Source: an uncultured Selenomonadaceae bacterium (lineage in GTDB: Bacteria; Bacillota; Negativicutes; Selenomonadales; Selenomonadaceae). Taken from it: a stretch of 35,297 nt of DNA. The notes beneath the pieces are model-generated. The model had not been told where the DNA came from. It searched no databases and saw nothing but the letters and a program-made list of their open reading frames with translations. The stretch spans positions 1 through 35,297 of the forward strand of contig CALELM010000028.1 of NCBI GenBank assembly GCA_937902665.1. The letters are read 5' to 3'. Positions within the stretch are counted from its first letter, which is position 1. Each line of letters begins with the position of its first letter. Positions 15,668 through 23,737 of the stretch are shown here, piece after piece. A program made the translations under genes and the position numbers.

Positions 15668-16409
15668 GTGGGCAGAGTTATGGAATTAATCATAAATCTT
15701 AGGGGGAAATTAGATAGTGTATACACTGAATCTATGCGCCGTGCTGCTGATGAAGCTGGTGTGTCGAGTAGAAAGATTCAAGGTATGAATACCGTTATGA
15801 TAGGCTCACAAACTGGGACAAGAAACTTTGCTAGTGCGCAGCAGCAGTTAAAACAGTCTCTCAAAGGTCTGTACGAAACCAAGAGTGTGGCTGACAGATT
15901 TGCAAAGCTAAAACATTCAACGCATGACGTAGAACAGGAACTCTCTAAGGCACAAGAAAAAGTTGCGTCTTTAGCTATTCAGTTGCGTAGTACTGAAGCT
16001 CCAGCACAGTCGTTGAAAAATGATTTTGAAAATGCAAAGACAAAAGCTGCAGCACTAAAATCTAACCTTGCTGAGAATATGGCAGAGCTTCAGCGTTTAA
16101 GAAATGTTCTTAATGAAGCAGGTTTTTCAACACGGACATTTGCTCAATCTGAAATAATGTTGCGGAGGGAAATGCAACAGACTTCAAAGGCTATGGAACA
16201 TCAACTCCAAGCAGCTGAAAAGAAAAAAGCAGCTAAAACCGCGTGAAGGATGCCGGAATAAACGTCTTGGCATCTTATAGTTCTTTCCAAGAAGCTCAGA
16301 ATGTTGCAAAAAACTAGCTGATCCGTTTGTTGATGCAACTAAAGATGCGATGTCTTTTGAGTCTGCGATGGCAGACGTTAAAAAAGTGGTTACACAGGAT
16401 TGCATATGA
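15668..16409 (+). pseudogene. Phage tail tape-measure protein, N-terminal fragment with two frameshifts
   Basis: The first frame (to 16246) reads ELIINLRGKLDSVYTESMRRA, then a long Gln/Lys/Ala-rich coiled coil, typical of the start of tape-measure proteins. The translation then continues in a second frame as VKDAGINVLASYSSFQEAQNVAKN (16243-16317) and in a third as KLADPFVDATKDAMSFESAMADVKKVV, ending at 16409. The last segment is a conserved tape-measure signature. The second shift lies in an A6 run. A full protein would be several hundred residues longer, and no other tail genes are nearby, so this is prophage debris. Confidence 0.75.
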
Positions 16410-16562
16410 TTTCACAATTCACCAAAATCCGGTACATAAATTTGAGTATATACACAAAAAATAGTAATGAAAAACAAAGATTTGTTGAATCTTGAATCGC
16501 TTGGGCATGATGGCAGGCAAGATGTGCTTAGGAAAACAGGGCTGGTTCAAGGGTTTGCAAAC

Positions 16563-16610
16563 AAAAAGCGGGAAGGTGTTATGAGGAAATCTCAACCCTT
16601 CCCGTTTTTT
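16563..16610. terminator. Bidirectional terminator below the SYLF gene
   Basis: CGGGAAGG (16569-16576) pairs with CCTTCCCG (16597-16604), flanked by A5 on the left and T6 on the right. It therefore works in both directions and ends the - strand SYLF transcript. The preceding stretch 16410-16560 holds no convincing gene. Confidence 0.8.
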
Positions 16611-16624
16611 ATGAGGCTTTGGTA

Positions 16625-17206
16625 TTATTTTTTCTTTTCGTAATAATCGTCATCTTTGGAATAGTAGGTGCCGGTAATGCCAACCTGTGCAGCCAGTCCC
16701 TTGGTCGTAAACTGGTAAACATAAATATCGTTGTCTACGCGCATGGCACCGTCCAGCCCGCTGCCCGTTACGCCATCGCTGGCATCAATATTTGCGGTGC
16801 CGCCTACGGACCATTTCTTGCTGACGAAGTTTTCCCACGCTTGCGGTGAGCAGAAGACAAATACGAGGGAGTATTCTTTGATGCCAATGCCAAATCCTAC
16901 TTGGGCTTCGCTGCCTTTCATGTAGATTTTTTCTCCGGTATGGTTGTTGATTGCCATTCCTCGCATGTGGGAACTGCCAAAAATGCCAAACTGGCTGCTT
17001 GTGCCAGCAAACACGGCATAGCCGACATTGTTTTCTACTGCAGTTCTTGCATCGGGATAGATGGCATAAAATTTGTCTAAGGTAGTGGACACTTTTTGTT
17101 CCAGCTCGGCTCTTTTGGCATCTAGGTTCTTGGCTGCTGCCAAGGATGAAAAGAGTGTCAGCAATAAAAGCAGGCAAATGGAAATTCTGACAGAGTACTT
17201 TCGCAT
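16625..17206 (-). CDS. Exported SYLF/Ysc84-like lipid-binding domain protein
   Basis: The 193-residue protein begins with a clear signal peptide (MRKYSVRISICLLLLLTLFSSLAAA, likely cut after AAA or nearby). The mature part matches the SYLF/Ysc84 domain: YAVFAGTSSQFGIFGSSHMRGMA, then EAQVGFGIGIKEYSLVFVF, FVSKKWSVGGTANIDAS and a C-terminal VYQFTTKGLAAQVGITGTYY. In eukaryotes this domain binds phosphoinositides; bacterial members are exported proteins of uncertain role at the envelope. AAGGAGG precedes the start. It has its own promoter and terminator and is monocistronic. It stands at the boundary between phage debris and chromosomal-type genes. Confidence 0.85.
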   Translation of the reverse strand: MRKYSVRISICLLLLLTLFSSLAAAKNLDAKRAELEQKVSTTLDKFYAIYPDARTAVENNVGYAVFAGTSSQFGIFGSSHMRGMAINNHTGEKIYMKGSEAQVGFGIGIKEYSLVFVFCSPQAWENFVSKKWSVGGTANIDASDGVTGSGLDGAMRVDNDIYVYQFTTKGLAAQVGITGTYYSKDDDYYEKKK

Positions 17207-17239
17207 AAAAATTCCTCCTTATTTTTTGTTTGCCTAAAC

Positions 17240-17268
17240 ATTATACCATAGTGTGAAGATTTCAACAA
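17240..17268 (-). promoter_or_regulatory. Sigma-A promoter of the SYLF gene
   Basis: On the - strand, TTGTTG (17268-17263), a 17-base spacer and a perfect TATAAT (17245-17240) lie about 35 bases upstream of the start codon. Confidence 0.7.
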
Positions 17269-17421
17269 AGGCTATTATGACTGCAAGGTGGGATAGTTTT
17301 TGGATTGAAAAAACAGCAAAATTTACGTCAAGCAGAAGAAGGAAAAAGAAAACTTTTGTAGAATAAGAATAAATGTGATTGAGGTGTTTGGTTTGAGTCC
17401 AAGAGAAAGTAGAGGAATATT

Positions 17422-17961
17422 ATGACAAGATCTCATATTGAATTACAGAATATGGCAGAGCGCTTGCTGGTTGCGGCTGGAATCCAGCCCTGCTTCAAGC
17501 CAGCCGTTCAGAAAATCTTGGGGGTTTTGGGTTTAAAGGCAGTACCTGCACTTCATTTGCAGGATGGTGTGCTGTCCACGATTCTGATTCATGGGAACGA
17601 GATGGATGTGAGCATGAACAAGGAGAGCAATGTTATCTCCGTGAATGCGAACAAGTCAGAGAAAGAGCAGAGGTTTGCATTGGCTTACCAGATTGCAACG
17701 TATGCCCTTCATAAGGACAATCCGGAACGCTATGAACGCAATTTGATTTCTGTGGATTTAGACAATCCGGATGATGATGCATTTCGCTTGGCAGGCGCTC
17801 TTTTGATGGATGAGAGTCTTTTTATTGACAAGTTCAAGAAGGTCATGAAGGGACTACCGAATCCCGTGGTAGTCTGCAAGACATTGGGTGCTCAGTTTGG
17901 TGTGCCGCAATATGCAGTGGAACAGCGAGTGAAGGAGCTGGATTTGACATTCCGTGGGTAA
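17422..17961 (+). CDS. ImmA/IrrE-like protein with degenerate metal-binding motif
   Basis: The 179-residue protein resembles the ImmA/IrrE (DUF955) metallopeptidase fold. It has an SVNANKSEKEQRFALAYQIATYALH segment, then DDDAFRLAGALLMDESLF and a helix ending in FGVPQYAVEQRVKEL, which are the usual order of elements (NxxxxxxRxxxAHExxHxxxH, FAxxLLMP, VSxxAxxxRxxxL). The catalytic HExxH is replaced by YQIAT, so zinc protease activity is not expected. IrrE/ImmA proteins normally cleave repressors; a dead version might only bind. No XRE-type repressor lies beside it. Ribosome site AGAGGAA precedes ATG. Base composition is like the core genes. Confidence 0.7.
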   Translation: MTRSHIELQNMAERLLVAAGIQPCFKPAVQKILGVLGLKAVPALHLQDGVLSTILIHGNEMDVSMNKESNVISVNANKSEKEQRFALAYQIATYALHKDNPERYERNLISVDLDNPDDDAFRLAGALLMDESLFIDKFKKVMKGLPNPVVVCKTLGAQFGVPQYAVEQRVKELDLTFRG

Positions 17962-18017
17962 AGGATGTCAAATAATCCCGTGCAATATTGCAGGGCGTGG
18001 ACATTTTGAAAATTTTG

Positions 18018-18047
18018 GCATAGTCGGGTATCGGCTATGCTGTTTTT
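18018..18047 (+). terminator. Terminator after the ImmA-like gene
   Basis: GCATAG (18019-18024) pairs with CTATGC (18035-18040), extended inward by a T-G and a C-G pair, followed by TGTTTTTT. It separates the ImmA-like gene from the downstream acyltransferase. Confidence 0.7.
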
Positions 18048-18111
18048 TCGTGATTTGGCATTTCAGGATAGTTGTCAATTATGGGATAAAATCTTAACAG
18101 GAGTATTGTTT

Positions 18112-19263
18112 ATGGAAAGCGGTCAATCAGTATGCAAAAAAAGAAATGTCGCTGTTGATGTGATGAGGGGGATGTCGCTTGTAGGCATGTCACTGATGAA
18201 CCTAAACCCAAGCGAAACGTTTTCCTTTCCGACCTTCCTTCATTCGGAGTGGTCGGGACTTACATTAGCCGATATCTTTTTTCCTTGTTTTCTTTTTATC
18301 GCAGGTGTTTCTGTTGCTATAAATGCTGATCGAAAAATTTTTGGTGAGCATTGGTTTCGTGACGCTTGGAAGCGTTTCTTGCTGTTGTTTGGGGCAGGTA
18401 TTCTCTATAATCACCTTGGGGCTATTTGGTCGTTATTCGTTGTTCCGGAATATACGCTTCATGAATTTTTCCTTGGAGTGACAACGTATTTTCGACCTTT
18501 TGGCGTGTTGCAGAGGATAGGATTTGCTTATTTCTTTGGTGTCGTGATTTTTCACTGGCTGAAAACAGAAAGAAAAAATCTTATGGCTGCGGGCATGGTT
18601 TTATTCCTTACCACAGCAGGGTTTTATCTTTATTCCTTTTCGGAACCTTTTTCGCAAACAAACAATATCAGTATGATGGCAGATCAGCTTTTGCAGGGAA
18701 GTGATCATAATTACTGCCAGAAGGATTTTGATCCCGAAGGTATGTACGGCAATATCACGGCGATTGCTTCTATGTTGCTTGGCATGGTAGCGGGCATGTG
18801 GCTCAAGAAGGAAAGGAGGCTGCTTTTAGTTTATGGTGGCTGTGCATGTTTCCTGCTTGGATTGCTGGCAAGTATCTTTGTAATTATATCCAAGCCTTTA
18901 TGGACTGCGTCTTATGTGCTGATACTTTCTGGGGTGTTCATGGTTGTTTTATCCGTGCTGGACAAGCTTTTGGCTGGCTGTAGCAGTGTTCCTGCTTACC
19001 TGAAGCTCTTTGTTATTCTTGGCGCACATTCTATGATGACGTATTTTGTTGGAGGCAATGTAGAGGTTGTTATCAATACTGTGCAAATCGGTGATATAAC
19101 TTTTTACCAATCCATGCTTGAAAATGTGTTTTTTTCTGAGCAGTATCCTTCCTTGTCCTGCCTTTTGTGTTCTCTTTTGCCTTTTGCTGTTATTTGCGTG
19201 TTTGTTTGCGTCTATGATTATTTTTGCAAAAGCAGAGAGAAGCAGGGCTTGCGCAATGCTTGA
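18112..19263 (+). CDS. HGSNAT-like membrane acyltransferase (NagX/DUF5009 type)
   Basis: The 383-residue integral membrane protein begins RNVAVDVMRGMSLVGMSLMNL and has HSEWSGLTLADIFFPCFLFIAGVSVA. These are the hallmark segments of bacterial relatives of heparan-alpha-glucosaminide N-acetyltransferase, including a His in the first loop. About ten membrane helices follow, with LQRIGFAYFFGV in the middle. Bacterial members are often found with amino-sugar or peptidoglycan-recycling genes and may acetylate or move glucosamine-type sugars; the substrate is not proven. ATG 18112 has AGGAG upstream. An in-frame ATG at 18037 falls inside the preceding terminator hairpin and is unlikely. nagZ starts 93 bases downstream. 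Confidence 0.8.
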   Translation: MESGQSVCKKRNVAVDVMRGMSLVGMSLMNLNPSETFSFPTFLHSEWSGLTLADIFFPCFLFIAGVSVAINADRKIFGEHWFRDAWKRFLLLFGAGILYNHLGAIWSLFVVPEYTLHEFFLGVTTYFRPFGVLQRIGFAYFFGVVIFHWLKTERKNLMAAGMVLFLTTAGFYLYSFSEPFSQTNNISMMADQLLQGSDHNYCQKDFDPEGMYGNITAIASMLLGMVAGMWLKKERRLLLVYGGCACFLLGLLASIFVIISKPLWTASYVLILSGVFMVVLSVLDKLLAGCSSVPAYLKLFVILGAHSMMTYFVGGNVEVVINTVQIGDITFYQSMLENVFFSEQYPSLSCLLCSLLPFAVICVFVCVYDYFCKSREKQGLRNA

Positions 19264-19356
19264 AGGGAAGCGGGGCAGTGTCAGAAGTAAAGGCAAGATT
19301 TTTTGTGCAATGACTGGTACAGTTTTTATGTTTCAGATTGTTAAGGGGGAATAAGA

Positions 19357-20511
19357 ATGATACGAAATGTTCTTTTTAAGGGTGTACTTTTTATGTCGCT
19401 TCTGTTTTCTGTTTTTTGTGTGTGCTTTCCATCTGCCCATGCCGATGCAAAGGATCGTAAAGTAGCCATGAAAGTTGAGCAGATGATGGATAAGATGACT
19501 TTGCGGGAAAAGGTGGGGCAGCTTTTTATCGTACAGCCGGAATTTTTGACAAGCTCCTGCTTGACAGAAATAAACAGCGAAATCATTGAGGATTTAAAGG
19601 AGTATCCTGTTGGCGGTTTCGTTTTGTTTAACGGTAATTTGGAAACGGCTTCCCAGACAAGGACTTTTTTGTCAGACTTGCAAAAAAACAGTTCTATTCC
19701 GCTGTTCATGGCGATTGATGAGGAAGGCGGAGATATGACTTGGATTAGCAAGCTGGCACAAGATCCAAAGACGGGTTTCAACGCTCCTGTCATTCCGCCC
19801 ATGGCAGAAATAGGTGCAACAAAAAGCACGCGCAAGGCGAAAAAAACGGGAAAGATTATCGGTACCTATTTAAAGGATTTGGGCTTTAATCTGGATTTTG
19901 CTCCTGTGGCGGATATCAATACGAATCCTAAAAATATCGTTATTGGGGAACGTTCCTTTGGCAATACGCCTAAGCTGGTTACGTCAATGGTCAAGGAAGA
20001 GCTGAAGGGCTTGCACTCTGCCGGTGTGATGGGCTGCACGAAGCATTATCCGGGACATGGCGATACGACAGATGATACACATAAGGGCGCTGTTGTGCAG
20101 ACAAAAACTTGGGAAGAATTGTTGTCGGGGGAGCTTGTTCCTTTTATAAAGACAGCGAAGGAAACAGATATGATTATGGCTTCGCATATCACGGTGAGCA
20201 ACGTGGATCCTTCCCAGCAGCCAACCACTTTGTCTGAAGTGATGCTGACCGAAAAATTGAGGAAAGAATTAGGCTATCAGGGCGTTATCATAACAGATTC
20301 CATGCTGATGAATGCCGTATCGGATATTGATCATGATGGTGATACTACGGTGAAGGCAATCCTTGCAGGAGCTGATATCGTGCTTATGCCGCTGGATATC
20401 AAGAAATCCTTTGATAAAGTGGTGGAAGCCGTAGAAGATGGTACGATTACAGAAGAACGCATTGACGAATCCTTGCGGCGCATACTTGCCTTGAAAGTAA
20501 AATATCTGTGA
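19357..20511 (+). CDS. nagZ: Secreted beta-N-acetylhexosaminidase (glycoside hydrolase family 3)
   Basis: The 384-residue protein starts with a signal peptide (hydrophobic LFMSLLFSVFCVCFPSAHA, likely cut at AHA-DA). The GH3 catalytic domain follows: MTLREKVGQLFIV, then FAPVADINTNPKN, GERSFGNTP and the general acid/base loop KHYPGHGDTTDDTHKGAV at about residues 229-246. The nucleophile Asp is in GVIITDSMLM near residue 313. NagZ-type enzymes remove terminal GlcNAc from muropeptides or other beta-GlcNAc glycans. E. coli NagZ is cytoplasmic; this one is exported, as in Bacillus. The upstream HGSNAT-like gene suggests joint handling of released amino sugars. TAAGGGGGA lies upstream of the ATG. 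Confidence 0.9.
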   Translation: MIRNVLFKGVLFMSLLFSVFCVCFPSAHADAKDRKVAMKVEQMMDKMTLREKVGQLFIVQPEFLTSSCLTEINSEIIEDLKEYPVGGFVLFNGNLETASQTRTFLSDLQKNSSIPLFMAIDEEGGDMTWISKLAQDPKTGFNAPVIPPMAEIGATKSTRKAKKTGKIIGTYLKDLGFNLDFAPVADINTNPKNIVIGERSFGNTPKLVTSMVKEELKGLHSAGVMGCTKHYPGHGDTTDDTHKGAVVQTKTWEELLSGELVPFIKTAKETDMIMASHITVSNVDPSQQPTTLSEVMLTEKLRKELGYQGVIITDSMLMNAVSDIDHDGDTTVKAILAGADIVLMPLDIKKSFDKVVEAVEDGTITEERIDESLRRILALKVKYL

Positions 20512-20552
20512 ATCTCTTGTCGGCAAAATAAAATGTGCCGTTCAAGAAAAAC

Positions 20553-20606
20553 AAAATTCCCCCGAAAGCGACGGTATATGCCCGTCGGCTCTCAGGGGGA
20601 TTTTTT
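20553..20606. terminator. Bidirectional terminator between nagZ and the histidine kinase
   Basis: The left arm (ATTCCCCCGAAAGC then GACGG) pairs with the right arm (CCGTC then GGCTCTCAGGGGGAT) around a TATATG loop. A-rich and T6 flanks lie on the two sides. It serves both converging genes. Confidence 0.85.
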
Positions 20607-20615
20607 CTTGCTTAT

Positions 20616-23519
20616 TCACTTTGTTTGCTTTGCATATTTTGCCAAGGCTTCCTTCAGCTTGGCAATGTCGATTGGCTTGGCGAGGTGGTCGTTCATGCCA
20701 GCCTCCATTGCCTTCATTTTGTCCTCGGCAAAGGCGTTGGCGGTCATGGCGATGATCGGGATATTGGCGATGGCAGGGTCGGGCAGACGGCGAATCTCGG
20801 CAGTGGCACGGTAGCCGTCCATGATGGGCATTTGGATATCCATGAGGACAATGTCGTACTGTCCCGGGGCGGCTTTGGTAAGCTTGTCAACGGCGATGGT
20901 GCCGTCCTCAGCCTCGTCAACGCTGATGCCGAAGTCGGTCAGGATTTCTTTGGCGATTTCCCGGTTGAGCTCGTTGTCCTCTACCAGAAGAACCCTAAGA
21001 TTTTTGAAGGAAATATCCTCTGTTGCGGCGGTGGGAGAAAGGCTGCCTGTCATTTCCTGCGAGACAATGCGTGGCGTGAGCTCAAAGCGGACGGTCGTTC
21101 CTTTGCCAAGCTCGCTGGTGACTTCTATGGTGCCGTGCATGGCATTGAGTATGCGCTTGGTGATTGCCATGCCCAGCCCCGTGCCCTGAATGCCGCTGAC
21201 GGTAGAACTGCGCTCCCGTGAGAAGCTGTCAAAGACGGTTTCCAGAAATTCCTTGCTCATGCCGATGCCGTTGTCAGCGACGGTAAACCGCAGGCGGACA
21301 TGGTTGGTGTCATCCGCCGGTAGCAGCTCAACGGTATAATCCACGTGGCCGCCGTCAGGAGTGTATTTGATGGCATTGGAGAGGATATTCAGCAGTACTT
21401 GGTCGATACGCACGGTATCGAGCCAGAGGTACAGGTCTTTGTCGAGGCTCGGATATTTTTTGGTGAAGGTAATATGCTTTGCCTCAGCCAGTGCATCTGC
21501 CATGGCGGCGGTGGCTCCCTTGCCATTGAGCAGGTTTACCGGCTTTTCTTCAATTTCCAGCAGACCGTTTTCAATGCGAGCCATTTCCAGCACATCGTTG
21601 ATAAGGCTGAGCAGGTGCTGACCGGCATTTTCGACTTTGCCGAGGCAGTCGAGAACCTGCTCCTTGTCATCGATATGCTTTTCTGCCATTTTGTTGAAGC
21701 CGAGAATGGCATTCATTGGGGTGCGGATATCATGGGACATGTTAAAGAGAAAGGTGGTTTTTGATTTGCTGGCCTTCTCTGCCTGCGAAAGTGCCTTCTC
21801 CAGAGCCACCGTCCGTTCCGCCACGAGCGACTCAAGATGTGCGTTAGTATCCTGAATTTGGGCGTTGGCGAGGGACAGCTTCTTCTCCGAACGGCTGGAC
21901 TGCCTTAGGGCATAGGCAGTCAAGATGAGACTGCTGAGGAGAAGGATTGCTGCGACAGGGTATTCCGGATGCTGGCGGAAAAAGTCGGCGGAAGAAGGAG
22001 GTTTGCGATTTTGCAGGATGAACTGCATTGTCAGATAATCCATTTCATCCTTGTGGATAAAATGGATGCCCCGGTTGATGATTTTCAGCAATAAATTTGT
22101 GTCGCGCAACCCAGCAAAGCAAACATCAAAGCTGGTCGACAGGGGGATGATTTTGTATTCACTTTTGTCATCGGTTTGGCTGATGGCTTGCTCAAGCATG
22201 GAGAGTGGGGCGATGGCCGCCGTTGCCTCGCCACGGTAAACCTTTTCGACACAATCATCTATTCCCTTGGCAGGGACAATGACAGAATTTGGGTAGTTGG
22301 CATTGATATATTGCGAGGTAAATGCCGGTTCTGCAGTGGCAATGGAATGTGCGCCATTTTTATCTGGCGGCTCCTTGCACAGGATTCCAAGGGTCAGGTT
22401 AGTTATGTTTTGGGAAAGCAGTATATCATGCTCGTCTGGAGCTTGATAATTGTAGTACTCAGGGAAGATGAGGTCGACTGTCTTGTCTTGCAGGGCTTTT
22501 CTGGCTTGTTGCTGGTCAGAGAACAAGACCCACTCCACCTGATTGGAGATGTTCAGCCGTTCCAGCATGAGCCTGACTGCTTCGATATTGACACCCTTGA
22601 CTGTGCCGTCCTTGTCTCTGTAGCTGTAGGGAAAATTATCGCTGAGACTGCCGATTTTGATGACTGGATGCTGCTTCAGCCAGTCAATTTCGGCGAGAGA
22701 GAGCTGGCGGTTCATCGGAGTGTTGAAAAAATGCTTCCCCATAAGATAGCTGATGAAGCCCGGACGGCTGAGGTCAATGGAGATAATTGCCGCATTCATT
22801 TCGGAAAGAATATCCGGACGGTTTGGGGCGATTCCAATGTAGCAGGGCATTGCACCCATGCTTTGGATAATCATGAGATCCTGCGGCATGGTGTTGCCGG
22901 AGTAGAGGACCGCATCGACCTTTTTGTCGCGCAGAGCCTGACACTTTTCGGTCGTGGTCGGATAGCTGATTACCTCGGCAGTGACAGAGTGTTCCCTGAG
23001 ATAGTCGTACAAAAATTTATTTTCCGCATAGCCAGCATCCACGCCGATTTTTTTGCCCTGCAGGCTGCGGTCGGCATCACGGAATTCATCGCTTCTGTCG
23101 GGGGTGGAGACGATGAAAAAATATTCCATGCCCAGTGGCTGGTCGGGGTAAAGAATGTGCTGCTGGCGTTCCTCGGTGCAGCTAATCATCGGCACGATGT
23201 CGATTTCTCCGCGGTAGAGCTTGTCCATGACCTCCTGAAAGGTGCCGGGAACATATTCGTAATGCCAGCCGGTATGGACAGAAATTTCCTGCAGATATTC
23301 GTAGGTATAGCCAGATCGGTTGACTGTGTTGTTAGTGATGTTTATCATCACCTGTCCATAGTCAAAGCAGCCAACACGGACGACCTTTTCCTCTGCCTCG
23401 GCAGAGCGGGCAAAAAAAGGCATAAGGACTAAGGCTGTGGCAAAAAGCAGAAAAATGAAATTTTGCAAAGCAGATAGCCGGAGAAACGGCCTGCGGATAA
23501 AAGTTGAAATATTTCTCAT
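20616..23519 (-). CDS. BvgS-like hybrid sensor histidine kinase with two periplasmic binding domains
   Basis: The 967-residue protein has an N-terminal signal/membrane segment (about 18-40), then two tandem SBP_bac_3 (amino-acid-binding-protein-like) sensor domains (about 45-260 and 275-510). A second membrane helix follows near 515-540 (VAAILLLSSLILTAYAL), then a short coiled coil. The HisKA domain has the phospho-accepting His in FNMSHDIRTPMNAILGF near residue 596. The HATPase domain shows NILSNAIKYTPDGG, FTVADNGIGMS and GTGLGMAITK. The C-terminal receiver reads VLLVEDNELNREIA and has the phospho-Asp in IVLMDIQMPIMDGY near residue 894. No HPt domain or separate response regulator is nearby, so its output is unknown. 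AGAAGGTG precedes the start. Confidence 0.92.
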   Translation of the reverse strand: MRNISTFIRRPFLRLSALQNFIFLLFATALVLMPFFARSAEAEEKVVRVGCFDYGQVMINITNNTVNRSGYTYEYLQEISVHTGWHYEYVPGTFQEVMDKLYRGEIDIVPMISCTEERQQHILYPDQPLGMEYFFIVSTPDRSDEFRDADRSLQGKKIGVDAGYAENKFLYDYLREHSVTAEVISYPTTTEKCQALRDKKVDAVLYSGNTMPQDLMIIQSMGAMPCYIGIAPNRPDILSEMNAAIISIDLSRPGFISYLMGKHFFNTPMNRQLSLAEIDWLKQHPVIKIGSLSDNFPYSYRDKDGTVKGVNIEAVRLMLERLNISNQVEWVLFSDQQQARKALQDKTVDLIFPEYYNYQAPDEHDILLSQNITNLTLGILCKEPPDKNGAHSIATAEPAFTSQYINANYPNSVIVPAKGIDDCVEKVYRGEATAAIAPLSMLEQAISQTDDKSEYKIIPLSTSFDVCFAGLRDTNLLLKIINRGIHFIHKDEMDYLTMQFILQNRKPPSSADFFRQHPEYPVAAILLLSSLILTAYALRQSSRSEKKLSLANAQIQDTNAHLESLVAERTVALEKALSQAEKASKSKTTFLFNMSHDIRTPMNAILGFNKMAEKHIDDKEQVLDCLGKVENAGQHLLSLINDVLEMARIENGLLEIEEKPVNLLNGKGATAAMADALAEAKHITFTKKYPSLDKDLYLWLDTVRIDQVLLNILSNAIKYTPDGGHVDYTVELLPADDTNHVRLRFTVADNGIGMSKEFLETVFDSFSRERSSTVSGIQGTGLGMAITKRILNAMHGTIEVTSELGKGTTVRFELTPRIVSQEMTGSLSPTAATEDISFKNLRVLLVEDNELNREIAKEILTDFGISVDEAEDGTIAVDKLTKAAPGQYDIVLMDIQMPIMDGYRATAEIRRLPDPAIANIPIIAMTANAFAEDKMKAMEAGMNDHLAKPIDIAKLKEALAKYAKQTK

Positions 23520-23533
23520 ATGTTCACCTTCTG

Positions 23534-23549
23534 CCTACTTGTGAGTAGG
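23534..23549. promoter_or_regulatory. Perfect palindrome just upstream of the histidine kinase start
   Basis: CCTACT and AGTAGG form a 6-bp perfect inverted repeat around a TGTG centre, 15 bases from the kinase start codon. A TAATAT -10-like box on the - strand lies just upstream. It could be an operator or a 5'-end hairpin. Confidence 0.35.
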
Positions 23550-23602
23550 TTTTCTATATTACATCATTCTCAAATAAAAAGTTGAAATAGCTATGATGAC
23601 GT

Positions 23603-23660
23603 GATACGCTAAGTGAAAAGCTAGCGAGTCGAGGCGTCAGAAACCTTTCAATAGCGTATC
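23603..23660. promoter_or_regulatory. Long inverted repeat at the putative jet operon promoter
   Basis: GATACGCTA (23603-23611) and TAGCGTATC (23652-23660) are perfect inverted repeats 40 bases apart. The left arm overlaps a candidate -10 (TACGCT, 23605-23610) with TTGAAA at 23582-23587 and a 17-base spacer. This could be a regulatory pair of half-sites, a leader RNA hairpin, or a mark left by insertion of the cassette. The rest of the 218-base gap shows nothing else clear. Confidence 0.4.
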
Positions 23661-23737
23661 TAGTATACCACGGGACAGTTTTTTCTTCTACTCACTTTAT
23701 GTTAATTTTGACAGCGCTGAAGTAAAGGAGATTCGTA

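Noticed and set aside
16467..16640. 57-codon + strand frame starting MKNKDLLNLESLGHDG
   Set aside because: No ribosome site, and it runs through the bidirectional terminator into the end of the SYLF gene.
22176..23432. Long + strand frame (418 codons) opposite the histidine kinase
   Set aside because: It is the mirror of a well-supported kinase gene and its translation has no recognisable domain.
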